Made by a program: the position numbers and the translations under genes
Notes under the pieces: generated by a model
The model's input: the letters and a program-made list of their open reading frames with translations, nothing else
Database searches by the model: none
What the model was told of the DNA's origin: nothing
NCBI GenBank assembly: GCA_030522415.1
Contig: CM060118.1
Coordinates: 21,658,651-21,722,650, forward strand
Direction: 5' to 3'
Source of the DNA: Channallabes apus
Lineage: Eukaryota; Chordata; Actinopteri; Siluriformes; Clariidae
DNA length: 64,000 bases
Shown here: positions 22,625 through 34,744 of the stretch, one piece after another
Layout: each line of letters opens with the position of its first letter
Position numbering within the stretch: position 1 is the stretch's first letter

Positions 22625-22693
22625 TAAGTGTGTTTGTGTAAGATGCAAGGTTGCTTCTGAACAGTAACCTTGCGTCTCACACAAACACACTTA
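22625..22693 (+). ncRNA. miRNA-like hairpin candidate
   Basis: Arms of 28 nt (22625-22652 and 22666-22693) are inverse complements at 26 positions; of the two others one is a G-U pair in the plus-strand RNA and one an A-C mismatch. The loop is 13 nt. The 69-nt size and loop fit a pre-miRNA, but the stem lacks the bulges usual in old miRNAs and has a GTGTGTTTGTGT simple-repeat flavour, so a recent inverted duplication is equally possible. Function is inferred only from shape. Confidence 0.35.
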
Positions 22694-22699
22694 GATTGT

Positions 22700-23600
22700 T
22701 GACTGCTGCCATGCTGCATCTGAGCAAGAAATAGCCACCATCCTCAGTGGCTGTGACCTGTGCCCTCTCACTCCCCTTGTTTCATTTGCACCTCTCAAGA
22801 TGTAGGCCTGGACTTTTCAGCTGGGACCCTTCTTGATAATCAGGCCAGCAGGTGGACTGTCACTAAAGTGTGTTTGTGTGTTTGTGTGCGTGCATGTGTG
22901 TGTGTGAGTATGTGTTTGAGGGCAGTGGGGGATACAGTGGGGAGGTTAACAATAGCAGTCCTGACAGGGAGCACAGGAGGAACATGTTGGTGGTGTGCAG
23001 ACTCCCCTGTCACCGACAGCGCAATCATATCACATCAAAGCAAACGGTGGCAGTCTTGTGGCGTAATTCGCACCATGAGACATGTGTGATGCCAAGTGCC
23101 GCATTACCTCACAGCTTCGGTGTCACACACCCATTCTGCACAAACCCATGCTAATAGAACATACATACCATAATCAGACTCGAATTCAGACAGACAGACA
23201 CAGGGGCACATGCACATGCACACATGCAAACTTGCCACTGAGTTAGATATTAAACTGCGGTTCTAACACTGAACCACGGTAGGCATGCTTTAGGCGTGTT
23301 ATGCAAGTGGCCTTCTGAAATCTCATTTTTCAATATGTGACCAATGGGAAGTATTTAAATTGGTTTTACCAGTGGGAGGTATTGGTGCTTAGTGAAGTGG
23401 ATGAGTAGAACATGAACAGTAGAACATGAACTCAGCTTGGATTTGTGCATTTGTAAGGAGGTCAAGCTGCAGTTGGGTTTGAACAACAGCACAGTTGAGT
23501 GTAATGTAATTTTAATAGTGGTGTAAATGACCAGAGGCACTTAGTTACTTCAATGAAGAGCAGACCACTGGTTTGACAGGCGCTGTTATCTTTTAATTCC
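22700..23600. other. Complex non-coding sequence
   Basis: 22740-23120 is G+C-richer and information-rich apart from a GT-rich patch at 22868-22915. No exon with splice sites was found. It is a candidate conserved non-coding region. 23120-23600 shows nothing specific. Confidence 0.4.
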
Positions 23601-23618
23601 AATTATTCATATGCAATA

Positions 23619-23673
23619 AATCGAACCTGAACTCTGGAGGTGCAAGGTGACTTTTGGCAATTGTAACCACTAA
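23619..23673 (-). repeat. SINE head fragment
   Basis: The blocks 'aaatcgaacctgaa', 'ctctggaggtgcaaggtgac' and 'gtaaccacta' correspond to the complement of the SINE tRNA-like head; body and tail are missing. Confidence 0.65.
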
Positions 23674-24540
23674 TATATAAAATATAAATATTTATATATA
23701 TAAAACCTAATCATACTGCACAACCAAAACACATGCATTACGATGTTTTCATCAACCATTTACTTTATATTTATTGGATTTTTGTCAATACAATGAATAT
23801 GACATGCATAAGACATGTTAGGGTGTAACTGTAATGATGATAATGTAAAGAAAAGTGTGTGCTGGTGTAGTGTCCTGTTCTCCTGCCCCAGGCACACTGC
23901 GTCTGTCAGAGAGTCAGAGAGTTCCAGTGACGTGCGAAAGACTAAGGAAGACACAGGAAGATGACAGCTACTGGTCATCCTTTTATTAGCTCACATCAGT
24001 GTCTGCTCACGTGACTGTATCTTTCTACACACATCCACACACTGTACTCTAATTATGAATCTTTCTTATTTCTCTTTTCTTCTCTGACTTTCTTCTTCTG
24101 TTCCACTTGACTCTCATTTTCTTTGAGTTCTCTGTTTAGTGAGATATCATTAGCGATGCTGAACTACTGACTTCATTTATGTGATTGACAGTTGGGCTGA
24201 GTTGTCTGGAGGTTTGCATATCTCACATCGGCACGCTACCTGCTGCTAATGGTGCCGATCCCCAGACTACAGCTCCTGAATTAGCATCTGCCAGTCTGGG
24301 AGCGCGCTGGGCTAATCAGCCTGGGACAGGGAGGGGAAGGAAAGGGAGGTTTAAATTACATCCCTCTCAGTCTACTGAAGGCACACATAAAAGTGTCACA
24401 TCTCTCCATTTTATCACGGAACCTGGAGATGGGAGATGGGCAATGACAGTACCACGCTTACCCCTGAGACATTGAGAGAGCATCTCCAATTAAAAGGCCT
24501 CCTATGATTCCTTGTATTAATAATAAATGTCGTGCACTGG

Positions 24541-24541
<1 letters not shown>
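23674..24541. other. Spacer with candidate conserved non-coding block
   Basis: 24140-24480 is G+C-richer, without simple repeats, and contains homeobox-like TAAT cores and 'gggctaatcagcctggga'. No splice-flanked frame was found; the 96-codon frame there has no recognisable domain. 23674-24140 shows nothing specific. Confidence 0.4.

Positions 24542-24627
<86 letters not shown>
24542..24627. repeat. (TG)n microsatellite
   Basis: About 42 uninterrupted TG units, the longest dinucleotide run in the window after the TA arrays. Confidence 0.98.
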
Positions 24628-25060
24628 GGGAAGTAAACATCTGCATGTATAAGGGACTGTATCTGTATCTGATGGTGTCAGTGTCCATTTGCGGTGAAGG
24701 TGGTTGCTGCTCTGCTGTAGTGAGAAATGCCATAAGCAGACCCTGAGGAAACTGTAGCCTCCACAGTGGATTACAGCAGGAAACCTGAAGAGCTGCGACT
24801 TATGAGCAGCTCAGGTGAATGCCGGGAAGCTGGACAAGCTGACACAAAATTTTCCAGTAAATAGGTGTTATAGCGAACACTGCTATACTGCATGACCTAC
24901 AGAAAACCATAAAGTTACTTGGAAGACGCCCCAGAATGGCTAGCGATACACTGTTATAATGATACAAGCTTCATTATAATTATAATCAATAACGCCCTAG
25001 TCTGGTATAACTTGAAAATTAAAATGAAGAACTAATTAATTATATATGGCATGTGTGTAG

Positions 25061-25164
25061 TAATAATAATAATAATAATAATAATAATCACAATAATTAT
25101 CATAATAATAATAATCATAATAATAATCACCATCATCATAATAATAATAATAATAATAATCACC

Positions 25165-25213
<49 letters not shown>

Positions 25214-25247
25214 GTATTGTTATCATTATTATTGTTGTTATTATTAT
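25061..25247. repeat. Compound (TAA)n array
   Basis: TAA repeats interrupted by TCA/CAT variants, about 187 bp. The poly-Ile and poly-Tyr frames over it are artefacts of the repeat. Confidence 0.97.
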
Positions 25248-25394
25248 GTAGACACGGTTTTTGTTTCATCCAGCTGTTACTCAGTGCAACATTTAATATC
25301 CAAGTTAAAAATATAACACCTACATATATATCATCTTCAGCGGTGGTCATTTTGAGTCGCTCAACATGAAAAGTTGGATCATTTCAGTCCCTGG

Positions 25395-26110
25395 TACTGC
25401 AACAGAAGCAACCAATCAACTATGGATGGCAAGGCAATGTCAAAAGATCTTTACAGTAGGATAAAACTGTGCATAGTCAGGAGAAGCAAAGTGAAGTCTA
25501 TTGTGAAGTGAAAGGTATTTGGTACAAAACAGAGCCTCCCTGGATCAGTACGTTGCTTCCACAAAAATACTGATTAGAGAGGATACCAAGAAGCCTACTG
25601 TAACTCTGGAGCAGTTACAGAAATGTATGACAAAGAGGGGTCATGTGTATGTGTCTGTATGTGACATTATTACAAATTGTCCACAAATGTGGATGTACAG
25701 TATGGGAGTGTTGTAAAAAAAAAAAAGCCACAAGCAGTCATGACTGAACATTGCAAAAACGCAGGTGGTCAGATGAGACTAAAACTTAATTATTTGTCCA
25801 CAAAACCAAACAATATGTCTGGCGGAAATCTCATACGGCTCACCGTAAAAATATCAGCATGGAGGTGGTGATGGGGCAAAATACTGTTAATTCGTAAGGA
25901 AAATCTACTTCCCTCTGGACAGATAGTAATTATCCAAACCACACTGCAAGATTGACCACACAGTGTTGAAAAAGGTAGATATCCTAACATGGCCTAGTCA
26001 GAAGCCTTCAAGTACTTGAAGATTGCAGTCCATGAACTGTAACTCCAGCAGTTCCGCAAAGGAGAGTGGGCCAATATTGCTAGATGTGTAAAGCGTTGTG
26101 TGCTATTGAG
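25395..26110 (+). pseudogene. Decayed Tc1 element
   Basis: Recognisable blocks in order: 'actctggagcagttacag' (start of the second DNA-binding half, TLEQLQ), 'gtggtcagatgagactaaaact' (WSDETK, first catalytic Asp) and 'atggcctagtcagaagcc' (WPSQ-P), followed by 'gagtgggccaatattgctaga'. Frames are broken throughout and the second catalytic motif is not recognisable. No terminal repeats were found. Confidence 0.65.
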
Positions 26111-26929
26111 AAAGTGATTAGCATCACCTGATTGAGTTAACAAGTCGTTTTTAGGAGGAGGGGCCATCCTTTACCAAATCTGTGATTCTTTTTTTTTTTT
26201 TTTAATTAGTTTTAATTATCTTACTGTATGAACAAAATAAATAAATCGACTAGAATAAATGGTGGGTTCAGAAAGGAAAATGCAGATTATTAACACAGCA
26301 TTCTGTAGTTTTATTTATTTAAAACATGTCTCCTCTCAAACTGAAAAGAAGTTATTTACATTGTTTAGTTAATATTCAAGCATAAAGCAGTTTTATAGTT
26401 GTTAACAACAGTTATTTGATGTATTAATGCTAAAGTTCATTACTATTAATGATAAAAGATTTGGAGGAAATTATTTGGATATAGCAGCATCTTAATTTAA
26501 GATGTAAAAATACAACTTACTGACGTGGAGGCAACTGAGTGAAATGTGTTAGCTGTAACTATGGAATAGTTCTGTACAGTATACTGTATATTGCATAATG
26601 AGGCAAATCTCTGTCTATCCTTGGAGGAAAACACATAGTGTTTAGAGTCTACTACATTTAGAAAAGCTAGTGATTTTTTACCATACAATTCTAGTCTTCC
26701 TGTCTACTATAACATCTCTTGTGATTCTTGTGACCTCTTTGCACTTATACAGCACTAGTTAAATTTAGCATTCTTTTTTTATCATTATTTTCTACATACC
26801 GTATACATTCTACATTTTTTTATATATTTTTAACATTGCAGAACAATGCTGAAGGCACCCAAATTGTTAAATGATCTCCTCCGACCAGCTGTTGTTGAGA
26901 TGTGTCTACTAGTTTTACTGTAGCTCTGT
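26111..26929. other. AT-rich spacer
   Basis: No recognised feature other than a T-run at about 26190 and TACAGTA/TACTGTA motifs. Confidence 0.55.
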
Positions 26930-27110
26930 GTAGAATTTATGTACTGTATGAACTCTAATCTGAGGTGCTGTTAATTTATGATTTCTGAGGCCGGCAACTC
27001 TAATGTAATAATCTGCAATAGAGGTAAGTCCTTTCCTGGGATGGTCCTTATGAACACCGGTTTCATCATAGCATTTGATGGTTGCAACTGCACAATTTTA
27101 TTCAGCTAGC
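26930..27110 (-). pseudogene. Tc1 transposase DNA-binding fragment
   Basis: On the minus strand the segment translates to ATIKCYDETGVHKDHPRKG and then IRVAGLRNHK, which matches the linker and second helix-turn-helix of a fish Tc1 transposase (order TIKRYDETGSHEDRPRKGRP...IRVTSLRN). Catalytic part and ends are absent. Confidence 0.7.
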
Positions 27111-27207
27111 AAGCTCCTTTTGGAAATAGAGTGCTGAGAGAAATCATATGGTCAGGGGCCTTTTGGGTGATTTGGTTGGCTGGTGAATGTGTGACTGCTG
27201 CTAGAGC

Positions 27208-27684
27208 ATGGCTGTAGTTTTTTCAATCTGCAGCAGCTGCAGGGTACGGCCATGTGATGTATGTCGGGAGGATGACCTTGGGGAGAACCAAACATTCTCC
27301 CAGCTCCTTGCAGTACATACTGTTTTATTTTTGCTGCTTGCCATCGGAATGTTCTTATTTTGTAATTTTATTCTAGTGGAAGACCAATTTCTCTTGCCTA
27401 TTGGTAGTGATTCAGGTCTCAACATGATGAAGTCAATACATACCCTGATCTATCTATCTCTTGTGGCTCTTAGTTTTTTTCAGAGGCAGCCCATAGGTTC
27501 AATGTTGTCTCTAGTTTGTTGTGTAGGTTTTTCCCCTGCAGCAAGTTTCCCCGGCACTTTGCTTGGTACAGTAGCAGGAGGCAGTGGCCACAGCAGGCTC
27601 GGACTTAATTTGAGATGTTACTCTGGGTTGACATTGTTAGACTCCACAAAGCCTAATACCCAGGCTGACTTTTTGTTACCATAG
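27208..27684 (+). CDS. Unrecognised 158-codon open frame
   Basis: The longest open frame outside mobile elements. It starts MAVVFSICSSCRVRPCDVC and contains hydrophobic stretches at about residues 33-55 and 80-105 that could span a membrane. A Cys pair cluster sits at the N-terminus. I recognise no family, see no flanking splice signals or promoter, and the frame lies next to a Tc1 scrap. A chance frame in complex non-coding DNA is the more likely reading. Confidence 0.15.
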   Translation: MAVVFSICSSCRVRPCDVCREDDLGENQTFSQLLAVHTVLFLLLAIGMFLFCNFILVEDQFLLPIGSDSGLNMMKSIHTLIYLSLVALSFFQRQPIGSMLSLVCCVGFSPAASFPGTLLGTVAGGSGHSRLGLNLRCYSGLTLLDSTKPNTQADFLLP

Positions 27685-28766
27685 GTTACACGGCCATGTT
27701 GTAAAGCATCTAGAAAATTCAGCTGAAAGCATCTTATTTTCAATTATTAAGGAAACTGAATATTAAATCTATATCAATGTTAAATATTGACAGTGTTACT
27801 TTAGTTGTACAAGTTTCCTTTTAGTTTCCAGCATTTTATCTGAAGAGTGAAAATTAATTTCCATCATTATTTTAATAATAATTTTGAGTATGATAATTGC
27901 TGTTTATTTTTTCTTAATTCCTTGCACATTTGGCTTGAAAAGATGAGTCAAACTGCGAGAGTAGATAGAATGAGCAATGAAAGTGGTGTACTTTTGACTA
28001 GGCAATCATCATACGCTTTAAAAAGGACTTTTTGAAATTTGACCTCAGAAAGCCCCTGTGATCTTTTTTCTTCCTCTCTTCTACATTTTGACAAATGATA
28101 CCTGTCGGTCTGTCAGAAGTGCACTAATTGAGTCCTATTTAAATCATTAGCTGGCAAAGCAAGCCTGAAGTCCCTATGGTCCTGAACAAATTACTTGTGT
28201 TTGTGTTCCCCAGAACATATCTACTGCTGCTAGGCCATCAGTGTCTCAAGAGATGAAGAATATAGGCGTGAATGTATGCTGTTATTACTTCATTTATCTT
28301 CAACAGAGATGAGCCTTAGCCTATTTCACACAGAAACCAAGTGATTTAAATGTACAGTATGTACAAAAAACCTGAAACTCATGTTTCATTAATATAACTA
28401 ACAGTAAAATTCTTTATTCAATCTCTTGAACACTGCTTAAAAGGACAGTCAATATCAAAACCATGCAATAAAAAATGACATCTGATTTAAAAAAGTTAAA
28501 ATGACAGTTACAGGATTTTTTTAAATGATAGCTGTCAGTACAAGTTGTTTTTATAAGAATTCGTATTTGCTCTTCATGAAAATTCATTCTGTCATCCCAC
28601 TGACAGCTACAGTACTTGAAGTATGGCTGCCAACTACAACTTCCAGAATTCATTGTCTACAACCATGGCCACCAAAACTAAATCACCCAACATGCCTCAC
28701 AAACTCTTTTATGTTAACATTCACTTTATTTAGTTTATGTCGTTCCTTTTGGTTATTTTGATTTTT
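27685..28766. other. Complex non-coding sequence
   Basis: 27940-28330 is information-rich and contains several TAAT/ATTA cores; candidate conserved non-coding DNA. The rest shows no recognised repeats or genes. Confidence 0.4.
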
Positions 28767-28767
28767 G

Positions 28768-28821
<54 letters not shown>
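28768..28821. repeat. (TCAA)n tetranucleotide array
   Basis: About 13 perfect TCAA units. Confidence 0.97.
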
Positions 28822-29229
28822 TCATTCATGAATTGATAAATGAATTTTTCGTTATGATTAATAATGAACTTTCACTTTATTCATAACCTTTCCAATGCTT
28901 GTCCAGATTAGGCAGAGCTTTAAAAAATGCTCCTTTGCACTAAAATGATTTATAGTATACACCATTTATAAATGTTTTAACTACAAGAAACACATAATTC
29001 CTTCCAAAATGTAACCATAACAATAATCATGTAATAATGATGTATTGTATGTATTTATGGGCTTAGAAATCGAAAATTATTGAAAACAATTATAACAATT
29101 TCAGTTATAAAGAAATAAAATCTGTTTTACAGAGCATCTCTTGGCAGTTTGTTGTGGTACAAGTGAGAGAATACCATATAAGTTATTTACCAATAAGATT
29201 TAACCAATAAGATTCAGCTTCAGACAGTA

Positions 29230-29413
29230 GGGGGATTTTTTTTCTTTGTCATTTTGGGACAGTTTGCTTTTCATTTTTTCTTACATATTATATGTTAAAG
29301 ATTATATTGTGTTTTTCATACCATAATAACACAATATGACCTTTAATATATAATATGTAAGAAAGAATGAAAAGCGAAGTGTCCCAATATTACTAAGAGA
29401 AATATATACCCCT
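29230..29413. mobile_element. Palindromic MITE (184 bp hairpin)
   Basis: Two arms of roughly 85 bp are inverse complements with few differences, meeting near 29322. Matching blocks include GCTTTTCATT, TTCTTACATATTATAT and ATATTGTG and their inverses. Outer ends are GGGGAT and the inverse-like ATACCCC. The whole element is thus one foldback structure with almost no loop. Target duplication is unclear. Confidence 0.8.
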
Positions 29414-29710
29414 GCTTTTTAATGTTGACAGAATGGGAGATGAACCTAGTGTTCATTTTACAATATACAGTGTCAACAACATACAGTACATACAGTACAG
29501 CATATAGAGTCATGGGAAAAAGAAAATACATCTTCCTTTAATTCATTTGAATTATTTATCAGGATTTAAATTAAATCTTGCCTTCAGACAATCATCCCAT
29601 GACCATGTGAGTAAATTTGACATTTGAATGGCTGAACTGGTGGAACAGCCAAGCTAAAGTCCACTCAGGATGTTAAGAGGGCTACAGTATGTACTGAAAT
29701 TAACGATGTT

Positions 29711-30185
29711 GTGTGCTTTATTAAGAACAATACCTGTACACCTGCACAGCTATGGAGTTATCTAATCAGCCAACCACGTGGCAGCAGCACAATGCATAAA
29801 ATCATGAAATCATGCAGCTACAGGTCCAAGAGATTCAGTCATTTTTTCCCATCAAAACAGGAGGAAAACAAAACGGTCTCTTAGAAAAATCACTTAGAAT
29901 TAGTTTGTGGCATAGATGTTGATACATCTACATGAATTTCTTAAACTGTTAATTTCCCTGGATTTCAGAGATAAGAGTTTAGAATAATAGTGAAAAAAAA
30001 ACAACATTGAGTGAGAAGCAGTTATGTGGGTGGAAGAGAGGTCAGGGAAAAATGTCCAGAGAGCTGCCAGAAAGTATGCAATAACTCATATAATCATTCT
30101 TTAGAGCTATGATGAACCGAAAAAGAATTTCAGCATGCACAAAACATTGGACCTTGAGGTGTGGACTACAAAAGCAAAGATTACA
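29711..30185 (+). mobile_element. Tc1-like element, 5' part
   Basis: Begins with the terminal block 'tgctttattaagaaca', followed by 'cctgtacacctgc', 'atctaatcagccaa', 'gtggcagcagcacaatgcataaaatcat', then the start of transposase (codons for a 'CVDRG...' region are scrambled) and 'gtgggtggaagagaggtcaggg' and 'ttggaccttgaggtgtgg'. This order is that of a common fish Tc1. It belongs with the fragment at 13205-13430. The catalytic half is missing. Confidence 0.7.
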
Positions 30186-30261
30186 TTTGGCTCCACCCCA
30201 GCCAAATATAGGAATTTAAATGATCATTCAGAAATCATTCTAGGCTACAGGCACATTACAA

Positions 30262-30826
30262 GTCACATTGTTCAATTCTGATTTTTTGGTCAGGTCGGAA
30301 TTGCAAATCATAATGGGTCACATTCATAATTCCAAGTGACTTTTATCTGACCCTAATGTTGACACATATGTCCTCTGAAATGGCATGCATGACCACATTA
30401 AAAAGTTTTTGCTTGTGCCATATGGAGTGAAACATAGTACACACATATTTGTGCAACTCTTCATTCATTTTAAATAACATTTTAGCAAAACATGTTTGGA
30501 TTTTTGCTCTGAATGATGACAAGCAGTTAGTTGGCTATATTTGTTGAGGTCCAGCAAGCTTTAGCTGGTTTAGTAGCTGTTGCTAGCACTAATATGAAAT
30601 CCCCATGCTGCCACTGCTGATTAATAACATCAACACACTACACATGCACACAGGCAAAAAGTTGCATGAATTCCAATCTGCCCATTCTCATTCAAGTCAT
30701 ATGACCACGTATCAGATATGTATCCAATCTAATGTATAAAAAGACTCCAAAGTGAATTAGATCCGATCTGAAAAACATCCGATTTGTGCAAACTACCATA
30801 CAAATCTGAACTGTGTCACATTAGGG
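30262..30826. mobile_element. Possible non-autonomous DNA transposon
   Basis: Left end 'tcacattgttcaattctgatttttt' (30262 on) and right end containing 'aaatctgaactgtgtcacatta' are imperfect inverses, with further inverted matches ('ccgatttgtg', 'atccgatctgaaaaa'). No coding sequence and no target duplication were seen, so this is a tentative MITE of about 565 bp. Confidence 0.4.
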
Positions 30827-33800
30827 TAGAAAAAAAGCAACGAAGTCAGTTCAGGCTGGTAATGTGATTGTAGCTACAGTATTAAGATGCTTAGAAGAAC
30901 TTTCTATCACATTTAGTAATTCACCCAGAGCATGCGAATTTGGTCTCAGTGAAAACAAAGTGCAAACATTGCTTTTTAAATAACAAGGGCAGGTGAACTG
31001 AGTGTTGAGGTGGGTCTGCGTAGCCATACACATTTATATCAATCACTAAATGCAGCACTCTCCTCTGAGGTTGCTGTATCCCCAAATCACTGCCATTTCC
31101 CAGCCATAAGATGCTTAACTGCACTAAAAACCCTGCTCCCATTAAGTACTGCCTTCACACTTTAGAACTGGCACTTATGTCAGAGCTGTGATTACCTAAG
31201 CAATTATAGACATAAACAACCAATCACAAGGCAGAAAGCAGGATTTGTCAGAGAAAAAGGTTATTTTTACACTGTTCTGCAGGTGTACTGCCTACATTTC
31301 CTAATGCTAGAATGACCCCAGTACTGTCAAGTGTATTTCAAAATGCATAAATATTTTCATCGCGATAAAAAATGCCTGGTACTGCTGGTCAGTCTCAGTC
31401 TCAGCTGATCCTTCAGTTCATTGTTCTTGATGCCATTATTTAAGTGCAGTGGCGTTGCCTGATTTACCCTATATAATACTGTACTAGGAGACCTACTCAT
31501 CCTTTACTGGAAAAAAAGTTAAAGGTTAAAGCTAAAAATAAGCTGATCAGCTTCATAATCAGTGATATTATTACTATTTCAGGGTTAAGCCCGTGTACAT
31601 GTCTGCTTGGAGATGGAGATCTTAAACAACTTTAACGTGTTAAAATTCGCTTATACCACTTCAGCACTGTTATTTCAGCAATGGAAATATTAACTGATCC
31701 AAAACTATTCAGTTTAGCTTTTTACATTGAGCAAGTAGCTTATTGGAAGTGCTTTGTTACGTAAGTTATTAAATCTGACACATAACTGTTCATAACGTAA
31801 CTTTTATATTTAACATTTTTATTTCACCTATGGTGCAGGTTAAACTTCAAGCAGATATCTAATTACTGCAAAAGTCACAATAAACTCTGTCCAGCAGTCA
31901 ATTTAAGACATGCACACAGTTTGACACACACAACTGCTCATAATTTCTCTTCTACTATTCATTAAAATGTAATTTATGCTGCAGGTTTAACTTCAGCCAA
32001 AGTTAAATTAAACTTTGTCCAGCCAGTTTTAAATGATGCTGTGACAAACTCTGTGTTACAGATATACAGACAAACAGACAGTCTAGATTTGCTCCAATGC
32101 ATGAAATGTAAATATATCATTGAAAGAGCAAGTTCTCACAGACAAAATCTTTCTTTTAAATAAATATTAGCAGCAACTGATAACTGTTTGTTGTTTTTTT
32201 TAATTATTATTATTATTCCTAATGACGTGCCACTTACTACATGGCTCAAAATGTCAGACCTCGTTATGCAATGGGAGTCCTCCATTTCATGTAGATCTCA
32301 GTTTCGCCTCTTTCTCAAATCTTCCTCTCACCTTAAAGATGCAATAACAATGACCCCCGATTCCAACTACGTTTCTTATAACAGAATACTGAATCACACT
32401 ATCTGCTCAATACTCCCCCTTTGCATTGGCTGTACAGTTGAAGTTTAAAATAAAATAAAAAGAAATCACCTCTTCTATGATTGCTTTATTAGAGAACTGC
32501 ACAAATGTGCAGGTGTACAGGTAATTCCCAGTAAAGAAAACATTAAGCGTTTTAAGTCTATATAGAGAGGGTACAAATCTCCCATCTGGGTGGAGATTCA
32601 TAAATGCACACGTACAGTACAGTGGATCTACTCTGATATGATTGCACATACTGTACAATCATTTTTAAACATAGATTTTGGCATCAAATCGTATAGTTAT
32701 GGGGAAAAAAACATATTGAAGTCATTCTCATGGGTGGATTGGGAAAGCATACAAAGTGCAGTTGCTTGCATAACACCAGATGTGTTGTTAAACGTGTTCA
32801 TCATAAGTGGGAGAGACAACTTTGTATGTGTTTACAATAAAATAGCAGTTATATAGAGGATGTTTTGTACATGAAGTTACATTTTGCTTAAAAGTGTTAA
32901 TTGCTTCATTTATGGAGACTTCTGTCTGTAGACATCCTGTTGTTGTGACAACACTGGAGTACAGTCCACAGACGTGTCTGTTTGGTAGCAGTATGCCATA
33001 GACAGCTTTGTTTGTTCATCTGTGTTCTCTTGTCTGTGATTCCTTATTTATATTGAAAAGGTAACCTGCCAGTATTAACCTGTACAGTAATATTTCCTTT
33101 GTGTTTTAGTGTATTCTTGTCATTCTCAAGTCCCAACTGTAGAAGAGTTCAGGGAGTTTTCTCATGTACAGGAGGTGCGTTCAGCTAAGTGACACAGTGA
33201 CAAGCTTCATGTGCTTCAGAGGAAGACATATGCAAGCCTTCATCTCTCCAGATGGTACTGTCACTTAATCAGAGACACACTGTTCTGTGAACTTGGTACA
33301 AATTATTACAAATTGTGAAAATTAGACGTAGCAGTGGATAGAATAAATCTAATAATGATTCATTTATTAAATAAGAATGATAAAATATTACATAAGATTC
33401 AACTACAAGGTATATAAAAATATGATGCTTGAGACTGGACTTTATGTTGTTGCTATGGTAATACAGATAGTGATCTTATAAGGGAATTTGCCTCTCCTTG
33501 GTGTTGATTTTAATATACATGATAATACCTCTTTATTTGATAGTTAATCCAAGGCAATATGGTCCTTCTCCTGTGATGCTAATTAATATGCTTTATTTAT
33601 TTATTTATTTTTCTCAATTAATGGGCAAGATTAAATTGCAATTCCAGCTTCTACAGCAGATTTTTTTTTTTTAAATGCCAAGGGCCCCCAAATCCAGCTA
33701 GGTGAATTAGGATAATCAGAACAGCTTTGTGAAAGAATATTATCCTTGGAAAATGACAGGAATTTGCCTCAGAAAATAATCTTGCAATCTCCTTTAATTT

Positions 33801-34290
33801 AGATCTTACGTTCTGTTTGTGTGCACATATGTTGCTCCGTATTTTCTTTTTATGAACACATATCTACAGTGTCAGTGCCACTTAACACAGGCGTTAAATC
33901 TGCAGCCAGGCGGGGTGAGCAATATGGATATCAGTGTCAGTTATTTTTACCCTATCCTTTTTATAGCCTTAATAAATCTATGGAAGAGGGTATTCTTCAT
34001 CAGGACTTTCAGACGACATAAATAACAATGATTAAAGAATAATATAATATACATTAAGCACTCTATCTTGCTGTTTCGTTCAGCCTGACCTTTTTTTCTT
34101 GAATTTTAAATAATTTAATGTGCGATCCTCTACCTTTATCACAAATATCCTTATAATACTCAGTGACTGTTGTATTACTTGCTGCTCCCAGAAGTTTGTT
34201 AAATGTGGATCTGTTTAGAATTGTGAAACACTGAAATGCCAGTTGGATTCAGGACTACTATATATTACTAGGTGATCACAGTACAAGTTC
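30827..34290. other. Long stretch without recognised gene or element
   Basis: 3.4 kb of AT-rich DNA. Simple repeats are limited to TTA at 32203-32216 and (TTTA)n at 33590-33612. Open frames up to 88 codons have no domain or splice context. This is the longest stretch in the window with no recognised mobile element. Confidence 0.5.
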
Positions 34291-34362
34291 TACATGTTCT
34301 TTGTCTGCATGGGTTTCCTGGTTTCCCTCCACTGTCCAAAAACAAACAGGTTGGTGGATTGA
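34291..34362 (+). repeat. SINE fragment
   Basis: 'gcatgggtttcctggtttccctccactgtccaaaaacaaacaggttgg' (34308-34355 in part) follows the order of the central SINE block (GGGTTTCCTCC...CCACAGTCCAAAGACATGCAGGTT). Head and tail are missing. Confidence 0.6.
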
Positions 34363-34393
34363 CTATATTAAATAGTAGTAACCTCTACTCATG

Positions 34394-34395
<2 letters not shown>

Positions 34396-34432
<37 letters not shown>

Positions 34433-34443
34433 TGTGTGTGTGT
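34396..34443. repeat. (GT)n microsatellite
   Basis: GT array with one T interruption. Confidence 0.97.
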
Positions 34444-34691
34444 GACCAGTTCCTTATGATTGACGAATATCTGATACAATTCTCCTGCCTTGCATCCAGA
34501 GATACTCTCCAGATCCACTTTAACCCTGATCAAGATAAAGCAGTATCTAAAAATGAGTGTGTGAGGGAGAATAATTAGCAGTATGCAGAAGAATGGCATT
34601 AGATTAATAAAACAGAAGCGTATTAATGACCTTACAGTATTCATATCCATAGTATACCAGATAGTTTAAAATAGAAGTGCAATATTAAAAC

Positions 34692-34744
34692 TGTGTGTGT
34701 GTGTGCGTGTGTGCGTGCGTGTGTGCGTGCGTGCGTGCGTGTGT
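34692..34744. repeat. (GT/GC)n alternating purine-pyrimidine tract
   Basis: GTGTGC/GTGC repeats of about 50 bp. Such strictly alternating G-T/G-C sequence is a classical Z-DNA-prone tract. Confidence 0.95.

Noticed and set aside
25061..25247. CRISPR-like array
   Set aside because: Repeats are trinucleotide simple sequence with no spacers; the DNA is eukaryotic.
25032..25350. Poly-Ile and poly-Tyr open frames
   Set aside because: They are pure translations of the TAA microsatellite.
27208..27684. Membrane protein gene
   Set aside because: Hydrophobic stretches exist, but there is no family, no splice context and no start support; kept only as a low-confidence frame.
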